The notes: a model not told the origin generated them from the sequence alone. A DNA stretch of 64,000 bases from Sphingosinicellaceae bacterium (GCA_019285715.1 CP079108.1:124001-188000); one strand, 5' to 3'; numbered from the stretch's first letter, positions 25,494-34,402 are shown. Translations and numbers: made by a program.

Positions 25494-26361
25494 CCCGGAG
25501 TTCGAGAGCGCGGGCATAGACCGCCTTGCGCGGCAACTTGAGGTCGGCGGCGACCTGGCTCGCAGCGGCGCTCAGGCTGGCCCCCGCCATCGCGGCGCGG
25601 AGCGCGTCGTCGAGGGTGTCGGCGTCGGCCGCGGGAGCCTCGCCGGGCGGCCCTACGACGATCACGACCTCGCCGCGGGGCGGCGTGTCGGCGTAGCGCG
25701 CGGCGAGGCTGGTGAGCGAACCGTCGACCGTCTCCTCGAACTTCTTGCTGATCTCGCGCGCCACCGCCGCGGGGCGGTCGCCGAGGCCCTCGGCCAGCGC
25801 GGTCAGCGTCGCCGCGGTGCGCCCCGCCGATTCGTAGAACACCAGGCTGGCGCGGAGCGTCGCGAACTCGGCGATCGCGGCGGCCTTGGCGCCACTGCGG
25901 ACGGGCAAGAAGCCCGCGAACAGGAACCGGTCGGTCGGCAGGCCCGCCAGCGTCAGCGCGGCGACCGCGGCGCACGGCCCGGGGATGGTGACGACGGTGA
26001 TCCCGGCAGCGCGCGCGTCGCGAACCAGTTTGTAGCCCGGATCGGAGATCAGCGGCGTACCGGCATCGCTGACCAACGCCACCGCCTCGCCCACCATGCG
26101 CGCGATCAGGCGCGGGCGCACGGCGTCGGCATTGTGGTCATGGTACGGGGTCATCGGGGTCCGCGCGCCGATGTGCGCCAGCAGGCGCGAGGTCACCCGC
26201 GTATCCTCGGCGGCGATCAGCGCGACGCCGGCCAATACCTGCGCCGCACGCGGCGACAGGTCACCGAGATTGCCGATCGGCGTTGCGACGATGTAGAGAC
26301 CCGGCGGTTGGGGAGTAATCGCTGGCGCGGCCTCGGTCGGGCCGGGGTGGAGTTTGGACAT
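25486..26361 (-). CDS. rsmI: 16S rRNA (cytidine(1402)-2'-O)-methyltransferase
   Basis: A 291-residue tetrapyrrole-methylase-fold enzyme. GLYIVATPIGNLGDLSPRA at about 21-39 is the family signature, followed by AEDTRVTSRLLAHIG, LVSDAGTPLISDPG and FYESAGRTAATLTAL. It methylates C1402 in the 16S decoding centre. Its ATG directly abuts the ATG of the divergent lppC-like gene (CATATG at 26359-26364). AGGAT lies 7 bases upstream, inside the other gene. Confidence 0.94.
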   Translation of the reverse strand: MSKLHPGPTEAAPAITPQPPGLYIVATPIGNLGDLSPRAAQVLAGVALIAAEDTRVTSRLLAHIGARTPMTPYHDHNADAVRPRLIARMVGEAVALVSDAGTPLISDPGYKLVRDARAAGITVVTIPGPCAAVAALTLAGLPTDRFLFAGFLPVRSGAKAAAIAEFATLRASLVFYESAGRTAATLTALAEGLGDRPAAVAREISKKFEETVDGSLTSLAARYADTPPRGEVVIVVGPPGEAPAADADTLDDALRAAMAGASLSAAASQVAADLKLPRKAVYARALELRDA

Positions 26362-27636
26362 ATGGCTATCCTGAAGCGCTTCGTGGGCGCGCGGCAACCG
26401 GTAAGACTCGCCGGGCTGTTGCTCGCGGCCGTGCTGGCTGCCTGCTCGTCGCCGTCGAACCGCGTCGTCAGCACGGCACCGCCGGCCGTCGTCGTGCCGG
26501 CCGAGACCAGTACGACCGCGGCCCCGCTGCCGTCCGCACCGCAGAACCGCGTCGCGCTGCTGGTGCCGCTGACCGGGGCTAATGCCGCGGTCGGCCAGTC
26601 GATCGCCAACGCCGCCAACATGGCGCTGCTCGAATCGGGCGAGCGCCGGATCAACCTGCGCGTCTACGACACGGCTGCCGGCGGCGCTGCCGCCGCGGCA
26701 GGCAGGGCGATCGGCGACGGCGCGCGGCTTTTCCTCGGGCCGCTGCTGGCCGGCGACGTCCGTGCCGTGCAGGGCATCGCAACCGCCAACACCGTGCCGC
26801 TGATCAGCTTTTCGAACGATGCCGCACTCGCCGGAGAGGGCACCTACGTGCTCGGCTTCCAGCCCGGCCAGTCGATCGCGCGCGCCGTCGCTTATGCCCG
26901 CAGCAAGGGTGTCGTGCGGTTTGCCGCGCTGATCCCGAGCGGCATCTACGGGCAGCGCGCCTCGACCGCGTTCCTGCGCGCCGTCGAGGCCAACGGCGGC
27001 AAGGTCGTGTCGGTGGTCAACTACACCCGCACCCCGCAGAAATTGCTCGCGGCCGCGCGCGCCGTCACCGACTACGACAAGCGCCTCGCCATTGCCGCCA
27101 AGACCCCGGCGCTGCGCCCCGACGGGTCGGTCGCGCCGGTCACCGCGCGGATGCCGCCGGTCGCCTTCCAGGCGCTGCTGATCGCCGATGCGGGGCCGGT
27201 CGCCGCCGCCTTCGGCCCGGCGCTGACCCAGTACGGCGCGAGCGGCGTGGTCATCCTCGGCACCGAGCTGTGGAACAACGAGCCCGCGCTGCGCAACGCC
27301 AAGGGCCTCGCGGGTGCGGTCTTCGCGAGCGTTCCCGACGACCGGTTCGCGCAATTGAGCGGCCGCTACCGCGCCAAGTTCGGCGCCGGCCCATCGCGAC
27401 TGGCCAGCTTCGGCTACGACTCGGTGCTGCTGGTCAACAGCCTGGCGGACCGCTGGCCGCTCGGCGAGCCGTTCCCGCGCGCGCTGCTGGCCAACCCCGA
27501 CGGCTTCGCCGGCATCGACGGGGTGTTCCGCTTCACCCCCTCGGGCGTCGCCGACCGCGCCCTCGAGGTGTCCCGCATCCAGGGCGGCGCGATCGTCACC
27601 GTCGCGCCCGCACCGCGCACGCTGAAGGGCGGCTGA
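26362..27636 (+). CDS. LppC/LpoA-like penicillin-binding protein activator lipoprotein
   Basis: A 424-residue lipoprotein with lipobox LAAC (about residues 25-28, AVLAACSSPS) followed by a Pro/Thr linker and a periplasmic-binding-protein fold (RVALLVPLTGANAAVGQSIA, about 58-77). The family (LppC, COG3107) includes LpoA, which activates PBP1A, but alphaproteobacterial members lack the LpoA TPR domain, as here. Genomic linkage with rsmI and yraN is conserved. The start codon abuts that of rsmI; GGAG lies 9 bases upstream. Confidence 0.85.
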   Translation: MAILKRFVGARQPVRLAGLLLAAVLAACSSPSNRVVSTAPPAVVVPAETSTTAAPLPSAPQNRVALLVPLTGANAAVGQSIANAANMALLESGERRINLRVYDTAAGGAAAAAGRAIGDGARLFLGPLLAGDVRAVQGIATANTVPLISFSNDAALAGEGTYVLGFQPGQSIARAVAYARSKGVVRFAALIPSGIYGQRASTAFLRAVEANGGKVVSVVNYTRTPQKLLAAARAVTDYDKRLAIAAKTPALRPDGSVAPVTARMPPVAFQALLIADAGPVAAAFGPALTQYGASGVVILGTELWNNEPALRNAKGLAGAVFASVPDDRFAQLSGRYRAKFGAGPSRLASFGYDSVLLVNSLADRWPLGEPFPRALLANPDGFAGIDGVFRFTPSGVADRALEVSRIQGGAIVTVAPAPRTLKGG

Positions 27637-27725
27637 AGGCCTTCATTACGCTAGCTTCGGAACGAACACGTAACAGTATTAACTCGTTAGGCTTACACGT
27701 TCAAACTGGCTCTGCTGGTTGCGTG

Positions 27726-27803
27726 ATGAAGTTGAACGATATCCTACAGGTCAAGACACTCGAAAGGCCGTCGCCCGCACCTGCAGGGCGGCGGCAGACG
27801 TGA
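27726..27803 (+). CDS. Possible 25-codon upstream ORF coupled to the membrane diguanylate cyclase
   Basis: ATG at 27726 opens a frame encoding MKLNDILQVKTLERPSPAPA followed by five residues. It ends TGA at 27801-27803, overlapping the GTG start of the diguanylate cyclase as GTGA. The ribosome-binding site is weak. It could be a leader peptide that couples translation, or part of a longer true start. Confidence 0.35.
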   Translation: MKLNDILQVKTLERPSPAPAGRRQT

Positions 27804-29623
27804 GCAGATTCCGCTCGCTCGCCGTCCGGATCTATGGTGTCGCCGCCCTCACCGCCGCCGCGGCGCTGCTGTTCGGCCTGGTTCTGCTGCAAAGCAGCTC
27901 CCGTTCCCAGGAAGCGTTCGGCTGGGTCAAGCACACCCAGGAGGTGATCGTCAGCCTCGATACCGTCGAGAGCCGGCTCAGTCGGGCGGAGTCGGCCCTG
28001 CGCGGCTACCTGATGACCCGGGACGAAAGCTATCTTGCCGGGTTCACGACCGACGTGGCGGAAGCGAACGCCTTGACGGCGAAACTGACCGAACTCGTCG
28101 TCGACAACCCGGTCCAGGAGGCGCGCGCGCTGCAGCTCGCGAGTGTCGCGGCCGAGAAGGGCCGGGTCATGGCCGCTGCGGCCCAGCGTATGCGCGCGAG
28201 CCCGCTCGGTACGCTCCCGGACGCCAGGGAGCGGATGCGCGGCCGCAACATGATGACGGGGATCACCCGGCAGGTCGGCGCGATGCGCGATCAGGAACGC
28301 GGGCTGCTTGCGGTCCGGACCGGCAACGCCGAAACCGAGGCGCATCAGGCAAGGGCGCTGCTGCTGTATGGGTCGCCCTTCCTGGCGCTGCTGATCGCCA
28401 GCATCGCGTGGCTGATCCGCACCAGTATCTCGCGGCCGCTCGCGAATCTGCTCGACGTGGTGACGCGCTTCGGTGCCGGCGAGCGTACTGCCCGCGCCGC
28501 GACGAGCGCGGGGAGTATCGAGTTCAGGGAGCTGGCGGCCGCCTACAACGACATGGCAGACCGCCTCGTGGTTGCCCTCGACAAGCAGGAGGTGCGTCAG
28601 CATTCGGCCCACGTGCTGCACGAAATGGCCCAGCGGCTGCAGGCGATTCAGGTCGACGGTGAGTTGGCGGAGGTGCTCGACTGCTTCATGCCCCAGCTGC
28701 TGCCCGACATCGCCGGCGTGCTCTACGTGCACAATCATTCGCGCAACATGCTGCTTCGCGTCGCGAGCTGGGGCGATCCGCAGGCCTCGCCTGAGATGTT
28801 TCCCCCGAACGACTGCTGGGGTCTGCGGCGCGGCCAGACCCATATCGTCGAGACACCGGGCGCGGACCTGGTCTGCGCCCACGCCACCGAGCCCGCGGTC
28901 GAACGACGCTGCGAGCCGATGCTCGCGGGCGGCGAAGTGCTCGGGCTGCTCTACATCGAGGGGCACATCGCCGGGGAGAACGACTTCCGCCTCGGCATGC
29001 TGATGGAGAATGTCGCGCTGGCGCTGGTCAACGACAACCTGCGTTCACGCCTGCGCGAGCAGTCGATCCGCGATCCGCTGACCAAGCTGTTCAACCGGCG
29101 CTACATGGAGGAAGCGCTCGCCCTGGAGACGGCCCGCGCCGAACGAAGCGGCGTGCCGCTGTCGATCGTCATGTGCGACATCGACCATTTCAAGCGCTTC
29201 AACGATGGCCATGGCCACGAGGCGGGCGATCTCCTGCTGGCTGCGGTCGCCGGCCTGATCCAGTCGCACTTCCGGCTCGGCGACATCGTCTGCCGTTACG
29301 GCGGCGAGGAGTTCACGGTGATCGCGCCGGGGGCCTCCGTCGCGCTTATCCACAGCCGCGCCGAAGCGCTCCGCATCGCCGTCCGCGAGCTGACGGTCGA
29401 CCATCAGGGCCACCGGCTTGGGCCGGTGTCGATGTCGTTCGGCATCGACAGCTGGTCGGCTGATGGAGACCGGGTGCTGAGCGAGTTGCTGGTCGAGGCG
29501 GACCGCGCCTTGTTCAAGGCCAAGCGGCTCGGTCGGGACCGCGTCGAGTTCGCCTCCCCGATCGCCGCTGCCGGACTTGCCACGACCACGGCGCCCGTCC
29601 TGCAGTTCCAGAGCTTCGGCTAG
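27800..29623 (+). CDS. Membrane-bound sensor diguanylate cyclase (CHASE3-HAMP-GAF-GGDEF)
   Basis: A 607-residue protein. There is a first membrane helix at about 10-30, then a periplasmic CHASE3-like helical region to about 185 (ALRGYLMTRDESYLAGF is a landmark), a second helix at about 190-208 (SPFLALLIASIAWLI), HAMP (about 209-265) and a GAF-like domain (about 290-420). The GGDEF domain at about 430-590 carries DPLTKLFNRRYMEEAL and an active CRYGGEEF. RLGD stands 9 to 6 residues before GGEEF, an intact RxxD I-site, so product inhibition is expected. The ligand is unknown. The GTG start lacks a strong ribosome-binding site; the upstream 25-codon ORF may couple. Confidence 0.88.
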   Translation: MSRFRSLAVRIYGVAALTAAAALLFGLVLLQSSSRSQEAFGWVKHTQEVIVSLDTVESRLSRAESALRGYLMTRDESYLAGFTTDVAEANALTAKLTELVVDNPVQEARALQLASVAAEKGRVMAAAAQRMRASPLGTLPDARERMRGRNMMTGITRQVGAMRDQERGLLAVRTGNAETEAHQARALLLYGSPFLALLIASIAWLIRTSISRPLANLLDVVTRFGAGERTARAATSAGSIEFRELAAAYNDMADRLVVALDKQEVRQHSAHVLHEMAQRLQAIQVDGELAEVLDCFMPQLLPDIAGVLYVHNHSRNMLLRVASWGDPQASPEMFPPNDCWGLRRGQTHIVETPGADLVCAHATEPAVERRCEPMLAGGEVLGLLYIEGHIAGENDFRLGMLMENVALALVNDNLRSRLREQSIRDPLTKLFNRRYMEEALALETARAERSGVPLSIVMCDIDHFKRFNDGHGHEAGDLLLAAVAGLIQSHFRLGDIVCRYGGEEFTVIAPGASVALIHSRAEALRIAVRELTVDHQGHRLGPVSMSFGIDSWSADGDRVLSELLVEADRALFKAKRLGRDRVEFASPIAAAGLATTTAPVLQFQSFG

Positions 29624-29685
29624 TCACCGCTCCGCCCGCCGCTTTTCGAGTGCGGTGCAGCAGCGGGCGCACTATATCGGTCGGG

Positions 29686-30141
29686 ATGTCCGAAGCCCTG
29701 TACAACACCGCGATCCTGCGCCTCGCCGCAAGCCCGGCCGCGCCGCGCCTCGACGCGCCGCACGCCAGCGTTGTCCGCGTCTCGCCGGTGTGCGGCAGCC
29801 GGGTGACCGTCGACGTCGATCTCGGCGACGATGGCCGCGTGCTGCGCTTCGGGCAGGAAGTCCGCGCCTGCGCGCTCGGGCAGGCGTCGGCGGCGTTGCT
29901 CGGGCAGCATGTCGTCGGGCGCTCGGCAGACGAGCTGAGCGCGGCGCGCGCCGGGCTCGCGGCGTTCCTCAAGGGCGACGCGGACAGCCCCGGCGACTGG
30001 CCCGGCCTCGGCATCTTCGCCCCAGCCCGGCCGCACAAGGCGCGCCATGCCTCGATCCTGCTCGGCTTCGACGCCGCCGCCGCCGCCGCCACGCAGGCGG
30101 CACAGGCCCGTGCAACCCAAAGCGAAGTCGCCGCGGCGTGA
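29686..30141 (+). CDS. NifU/IscU N-terminal-like iron-sulfur scaffold-related protein
   Basis: A 151-residue protein starting MSEALYNTAILRLAASPAAP. It aligns with the NifU-N/IscU fold: SPVCGSRVTVDVDL (Cys at about residue 38) and VRACALGQASAALLG (Cys at about 63) match two of the three cluster ligands. The third Cys region near the end reads ARHASILLG and has none. It may therefore not build a standard cluster. It belongs to a short NifU-like branch common in sphingomonads. The stop overlaps the antiporter start (GTGA). Confidence 0.75.
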   Translation: MSEALYNTAILRLAASPAAPRLDAPHASVVRVSPVCGSRVTVDVDLGDDGRVLRFGQEVRACALGQASAALLGQHVVGRSADELSAARAGLAAFLKGDADSPGDWPGLGIFAPARPHKARHASILLGFDAAAAAATQAAQARATQSEVAAA

Positions 30142-31961
30142 ACGGGCACGTGCCCGGCGTCCTCGTCGAGGCGGTCGCCTACCTTGCCGCTGTCGTGCTG
30201 CTGGTGCCGCTGTTCACCCGCCTCGGGCTCGGCGCGGTGATCGGCTACCTCGCCGCCGGCATCCTGATCGGGCCGTCGGTGCTCGGGCTGGTCCGCGACC
30301 CCGAATCCGCCAGCCAGCTTGCCGAGTTCGGTATCGTGCTGCTGCTGTTCGTCATCGGCCTCGAATTGAAGCCGTCGCGCTTGTGGTCGCTCCGGCGCGA
30401 TATCTTCGGGCTCGGCGCGGCGCAGGTGCTGGTCTGCGGCGCGGCGCTGACGGGCATGCTGCTGCTGCTGACCGGCCTGACCTGGCAGGCGGCGCTGGTC
30501 GTCGGCCTGCCGCTCGGGCTCAGTTCGACCGCGTTGGTCATGCAGCTGCTGGCCGAGAAGGACATCACCAACACGCCGTTCGGGACGCGCAGCTTCTCGA
30601 TGCTGCTGTTCCAGGACCTCGCCATCGTGCCGCTGCTGACCGTCGTCGCGGCGCTGTCCAACGTACCCGACCCGAACGCCCATCCGGGCTGGCTGCAGGC
30701 GGTGCTGACCGTCGGCGCGCTGTCGGTGCTGGTGCTGGCGGGGCGCTATGCGATCAACCCGGTGTTCCGCCTGCTCGGCCAGTTGAAAGTCCGCGAGGCG
30801 TTCGCCGCCGCCGCGCTGCTGACCGTGCTCGGCAGTGCGCTGCTGATGCAGAGCCTCGGGCTGTCGATGGCGCTCGGCGCGTTCGTCGCCGGCGTGATGC
30901 TGGCCGAGTCGCCGTATCGCCACGCCCTCGAAGCCGATATCGAGCCGTTCCGCGGGCTCCTGCTCGGGCTTTTCTTCGTTTCGGTCGGCATGACCCTCGA
31001 CCTCGGCGTCATCGGCGACAGGCTCGGCACGGTCCTGCTGCTGGTCGTCGCGCTGATGACGACCAAGACCATCGTCATCGGCCTGCTGGCGCGCGGCTTC
31101 GGCACCGGCTGGCTGCGCGCCTTCCAGATGGGCCTGCTCCTCGCGCAGGGCGGCGAGTTCGGCTTCGTGCTGTTCGCCTCTGCCGAACGGGGCCTGCTGA
31201 TCGAGCATGAGGCGGCGCAACTGTTCGGCGCGGTCGTGACCTGCTCGATGGTGCTGACGCCGTTCCTGATCCGCCTCGCCAGCCGCTTCAACCCGGCCGA
31301 GGCGCCGCGCGACGACCTCGACGGGCCCGATAAGGTCGTTCACCGCGATGCCGCGGCGCGGGTCGTGCTGGTCGGTGGTGGCCGGGTCGGGCAGGGCGTC
31401 GCGCAGATGCTGCTGGCCCGCGGCGTCGAGGTCGTCGCCATCGACAACGACCCGGAGCTGATCGACGTCAGCAAGCTGTTCGGCAACCGGGTCTACTTCG
31501 GCGACGGCCGCCGCACCGACATCCTGCGCGCCGCCGGGGCGGACCAGGCAGACGCGCTGGTGCTGGCGCTCGACGGGGCCTGGGACCCGGAGGCGACGCT
31601 GGGGCCGATCCGCGCCGCCTTCCCGGGCCTGAAGATCGTCGCCCGCGCCTACGACCGCCTCCACCTGCTGGCGTTGCGCAAGGCCGAGGTCGATGTCGCC
31701 CTGCGCGAGCTGTTCGACGGTTCGATCGCGCTCGGCCGCGCGACGCTCGAGGTCCTCGGCACCGATCCCGAGACGATCGCCGCGATCGAGGAGGAGTTCC
31801 GCCGCCGCGATGCCGAGCGTCTCGACCTGCAATTGTCGACCGGCGACCAGCTGTCCGGGGCCGAGCGCCTGTTCCGCCCCGGCGTCACCTTCGTCCCCGA
31901 CGCGCTCGGCGAAATCCCGTTCAGCGGCCCGCTCGACGAGCCCGAGCCGGCGCTGGCCTGA
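30138..31961 (+). CDS. KefB-type monovalent cation:proton antiporter (CPA2) with RCK domain
   Basis: A 607-residue protein. About twelve helices lie in residues 1-395, with the CPA2 landmarks LGAVIGYLAAGILIGPSVLG, FGIVLLLFVIGLELKP and GLSSTALVMQLLAEK. A cytoplasmic RCK/TrkA-N nucleotide-binding domain follows from about 410 (VVLVGGGRVGQGVAQMLLAR). KefB/KefC are glutathione-gated K+ efflux systems; glutathione gating cannot be shown here. Translation starts at GTG 30138, coupled to the NifU-like gene by GTGA. Confidence 0.88.
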   Translation: MNGHVPGVLVEAVAYLAAVVLLVPLFTRLGLGAVIGYLAAGILIGPSVLGLVRDPESASQLAEFGIVLLLFVIGLELKPSRLWSLRRDIFGLGAAQVLVCGAALTGMLLLLTGLTWQAALVVGLPLGLSSTALVMQLLAEKDITNTPFGTRSFSMLLFQDLAIVPLLTVVAALSNVPDPNAHPGWLQAVLTVGALSVLVLAGRYAINPVFRLLGQLKVREAFAAAALLTVLGSALLMQSLGLSMALGAFVAGVMLAESPYRHALEADIEPFRGLLLGLFFVSVGMTLDLGVIGDRLGTVLLLVVALMTTKTIVIGLLARGFGTGWLRAFQMGLLLAQGGEFGFVLFASAERGLLIEHEAAQLFGAVVTCSMVLTPFLIRLASRFNPAEAPRDDLDGPDKVVHRDAAARVVLVGGGRVGQGVAQMLLARGVEVVAIDNDPELIDVSKLFGNRVYFGDGRRTDILRAAGADQADALVLALDGAWDPEATLGPIRAAFPGLKIVARAYDRLHLLALRKAEVDVALRELFDGSIALGRATLEVLGTDPETIAAIEEEFRRRDAERLDLQLSTGDQLSGAERLFRPGVTFVPDALGEIPFSGPLDEPEPALA

Positions 31962-32019
31962 GGGCTTCGCGTTCCCGGCGCGGCGATGCTAGGACTTTGC
32001 GAAACCTTGGGAGACGGAC

Positions 32020-33015
32020 ATGGACTCGCGCGAAATCCGGCTGAAAAGCCGCCCCGTCGGCATGCCGACCGTCGATCATTTCGAGGTCGCGACCGTCACC
32101 GTCGGTGACCCCGCGGCGGGCGAAGTCCAGGTCCGCAACACCTGGATGTCGGTCGACCCCTATATGCGCGGCCGCATGTACGACCGCCCCTCGTACATCC
32201 CGCCGTTCCAGATCGGCGAGGCGCTGCAGGGCCACGCCGTCGGCGAGGTGGTCGCGTCGAACGACCCCGGCTTCGCGCCCGGCGACATCGTCGGCTCGAT
32301 GTGGGGCTGGCGCGAGGGCTTCAACTGCAGCGGCAAGATGCTCCAGAAAATGCCGCGCATCGACGGCATTCCCGACCAGGCGTTCATCGGCGTCCTCGGC
32401 ATGCCCGGCCTGACCGCATACGCGGGCCTGCTCGAGGTCGGCCAGCCCAAGGAAGGCGAGATCGTGTTCGTCAGCGGTGCGGCCGGTGCGGTCGGCTCGA
32501 TCGTCGCCCAGATCGCCAAGATCAAGGGCTGCACGGTCGTCGCCAGCGCCGGTTCGGACGAGAAGTGCGACTGGCTGCGTTCGGTCGGCGTCGACCAGGC
32601 GATCAACTACAAGGGCGGCAATCTGCTCGAAGCGGTCCAGGCGGCGGCGCCGCAGGGTATCGACGTCTATTTCGACAACGTCGGCGGCGAGCATCTGGAG
32701 GTCGCCATCGAGGTCGCCAACGGCTTCGCGCGCTTTGCCGAGTGCGGGATGATTTCGGCCTATAATGCCACCGGGCCGGTGCCGGGGCCGCGCAACATGG
32801 TGCTGATCGTCGGCAAGCGCCTGAAGATCCAGGGCTTCATCGTCAGCGCCTACGACCACCTCCGCCCGCAGTTCCTCGCCGACATGAGCGGCTGGATCGC
32901 GTCGGGCCGGATCAAGTGGGAGGAGACCGTCGAGGACGGCATCGAGCGCGCGCCGCACGCTTTCGCGGGGCTGTTCACCGGCGGCAACACGGGCAAGATG
33001 CTGGTCAGGCTGTAG
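32020..33015 (+). CDS. NADP-dependent oxidoreductase, CurA/leukotriene-B4-dehydrogenase type
   Basis: A 331-residue medium-chain reductase without zinc ligands. It opens SREIRLKSRPVGMPTVDHF, has WMSVDPYMRGRM (about 41-52) and the nucleotide-binding VSGAAGAVGSIVAQIAKIKG (about 150-169). The family reduces alpha,beta-unsaturated aldehydes and ketones or curcumin with NADPH. GGAGA lies before the ATG. It stands alone and is followed by a REP-like repeat. Confidence 0.9.
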   Translation: MDSREIRLKSRPVGMPTVDHFEVATVTVGDPAAGEVQVRNTWMSVDPYMRGRMYDRPSYIPPFQIGEALQGHAVGEVVASNDPGFAPGDIVGSMWGWREGFNCSGKMLQKMPRIDGIPDQAFIGVLGMPGLTAYAGLLEVGQPKEGEIVFVSGAAGAVGSIVAQIAKIKGCTVVASAGSDEKCDWLRSVGVDQAINYKGGNLLEAVQAAAPQGIDVYFDNVGGEHLEVAIEVANGFARFAECGMISAYNATGPVPGPRNMVLIVGKRLKIQGFIVSAYDHLRPQFLADMSGWIASGRIKWEETVEDGIERAPHAFAGLFTGGNTGKMLVRL

Positions 33016-33036
33016 GGGTTCGCCCCGCTCGATGAT

Positions 33037-33153
33037 TGTGATCCCCGCGCAGGCGGGGACCCATGAACACTCAGCTACGGGTTCATGCGGAAAACCGTCG
33101 AGAATCACGGTGGAAGACTGTGTCCATGGGTCCCCGCCTGCGCGGGGATGACA
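33037..33153. repeat. REP-like inverted repeat downstream of the CurA-type gene
   Basis: TGTGATCCCCGCGCAGGCGG with GGACCCATGAACA is mirrored by TGTCCATGGGTCCCCGCC and TGCGCGGGGATGACA. It is the same subtype as the copy at 14226. It lies between the CurA-type gene (+) and the minus-strand terminator at 33168, that is, between two convergent transcripts if the small RNA is real. Confidence 0.87.
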
Positions 33154-33167
33154 GCAAACGTGTCGAC

Positions 33168-33203
33168 ACAAAAAGACGGCCCGGACGAAGAACGTCCGGG
33201 CCG
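33168..33203 (-). terminator. Intrinsic terminator, minus strand
   Basis: CGGCCCGGACG (33177-33187) and CGTCCGGGCCG (33193-33203) form an 11-bp stem with a 5-base loop. On the minus strand the stem is followed by TCTTTTTG. No T-run follows on the plus strand, so it terminates a leftward transcript; no protein gene on that strand enters it. Confidence 0.78.
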
Positions 33204-33288
33204 AATGAGTGGGGATACGTGCTCCGGCGGCTGCCGTAGCGACGCTCCCTTCGGGTCGCAGGCGGTGGATAGGCCGTTAGACCCGTAT
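33168..33288 (-). ncRNA. Candidate small RNA, about 120 bases
   Basis: On the minus strand a -10-like TACAAT (33297-33292) precedes a segment starting about 33285-33288. GATACG at its 5' end can pair with CGTATC near position 70, enclosing a GCGAC...GTCGC hairpin. The segment ends in a perfect 11-bp GC stem followed by TCTTTTTG. No good -35 is visible and no open reading frame fills it. It lies in the 364-base gap before pyrD and is not a family I recognise. Confidence 0.5.
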
Positions 33289-33379
33289 CGAATTGTATGG
33301 ATTCGACAAATCGCGGGCGTTGCTCGCTTTTCCGCGCCCGCTTGCCGGGCGGCCGCGCAGCCGCCAGAACGTTCGGCGA

Positions 33380-34402
33380 ATGTTCGACATGCTCCGCCCA
33401 TTGCTGTTCGCCCTAGACCCCGAGACGGCACATGGCCTGACGCTGGCCGCCCTGCGCACCGGGCTCGTTCCGTCCGCTGGACCCGACGATCCGATCCTGC
33501 GGACCCGCCTCGCGGGCCTCGACCTGCCCAACCCGGTCGGGCTGGCGGCGGGCTTCGACAAGAACGCCGCGGTCCCGGATGCGATGCTGCGGCTTGGCTT
33601 CGGCTTCGTCGAGGTCGGCACCGTCACGCCGGTCGCGCAGGCCGGCAACCCGCGTCCGCGCATCTTCCGGCTGCCCGAGCAGTCCGCGGTGATCAACCGG
33701 CTCGGCTTCAACAACGCCGGGCTGGAAGCGGCAGCGCTCCGCCTGCGCGCCCGCAGCGGCCGGCCCGGCATCGTCGGGGCCAACATCGGGGCCAACAAAG
33801 ACAGCGCCGACCGGGTCGCCGACTATGTCGCCGGGGTCCGCGCCGCAGCACCGCTGGCGAGCTACCTGACCGTCAACATCTCGTCGCCGAACACGCCCGG
33901 CCTGCGCGCCCTGCAGGACCGCGCCGCGCTCGCCGAACTGGTCGCCGCGGTGGTCGCGGCACGCGGCAGCATCGCCACGCCGATCTTCGTCAAGGTCGCG
34001 CCCGACCTGAGCGCCGCCGAAATCGACGACATCGCGCGCGTCGCCATCGATGGCCGTATCGACGGGCTGATCGTCTCGAACACCACGCTCGAGCGCGGCG
34101 GCGTCACCAGTACCGAGGCCGGCGGCCTGTCCGGCACCCCGTTGTTCGAGCGCTCGACCGCGGTGCTGCGCGCGATGCGCGACGCGACCGGCGGCGCGTT
34201 GCCACTGGTCGGCGTCGGCGGCATCGGCAGCGGCGCGGACGCCTATGCCAAGCTCGGTGCGGGCGCGAGCGCGGTGCAGCTTTACACCGCTTTGGTCTAC
34301 CACGGCCCCCGGCTCGTCGGCCGGATCAAGCGCGAACTCGCCGACCTCCTCCACCGCGACGGTTTCGCCAGTGTCGCTGCCGCGGTCGGGCACGCCGCAT
34401 GA
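33380..34402 (+). CDS. pyrD: Dihydroorotate dehydrogenase (quinone), class 2
   Basis: A 340-residue membrane-associated flavoenzyme oxidising dihydroorotate to orotate in pyrimidine synthesis. It starts MFDMLRPLLFALDPETAHGL, the N-terminal quinone-site helices of class 2. It has NPVGLAAGFDKNA (about 52-64), NRLGFNNAG, VNISSPNTPGLRALQ with the catalytic Ser (about 166-180) and GVGGIGSGADAYAKLGAGAS. An alternative ATG is at 33389. The GNAT gene overlaps its stop by ATGA. Confidence 0.95.
   Translation: MFDMLRPLLFALDPETAHGLTLAALRTGLVPSAGPDDPILRTRLAGLDLPNPVGLAAGFDKNAAVPDAMLRLGFGFVEVGTVTPVAQAGNPRPRIFRLPEQSAVINRLGFNNAGLEAAALRLRARSGRPGIVGANIGANKDSADRVADYVAGVRAAAPLASYLTVNISSPNTPGLRALQDRAALAELVAAVVAARGSIATPIFVKVAPDLSAAEIDDIARVAIDGRIDGLIVSNTTLERGGVTSTEAGGLSGTPLFERSTAVLRAMRDATGGALPLVGVGGIGSGADAYAKLGAGASAVQLYTALVYHGPRLVGRIKRELADLLHRDGFASVAAAVGHAA

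Noticed and set aside
29514-31832. 772-codon minus-strand ORF antisense to the antiporter
   Set aside because: It is Gln/Arg/Asp-rich shadow sequence; the plus-strand frame has clear CPA2 and RCK motifs.
33168-33203. Attenuator for pyrD
   Set aside because: The T-run follows the stem only on the minus strand; pyrD is on the plus strand and its start is 177 bases further on.
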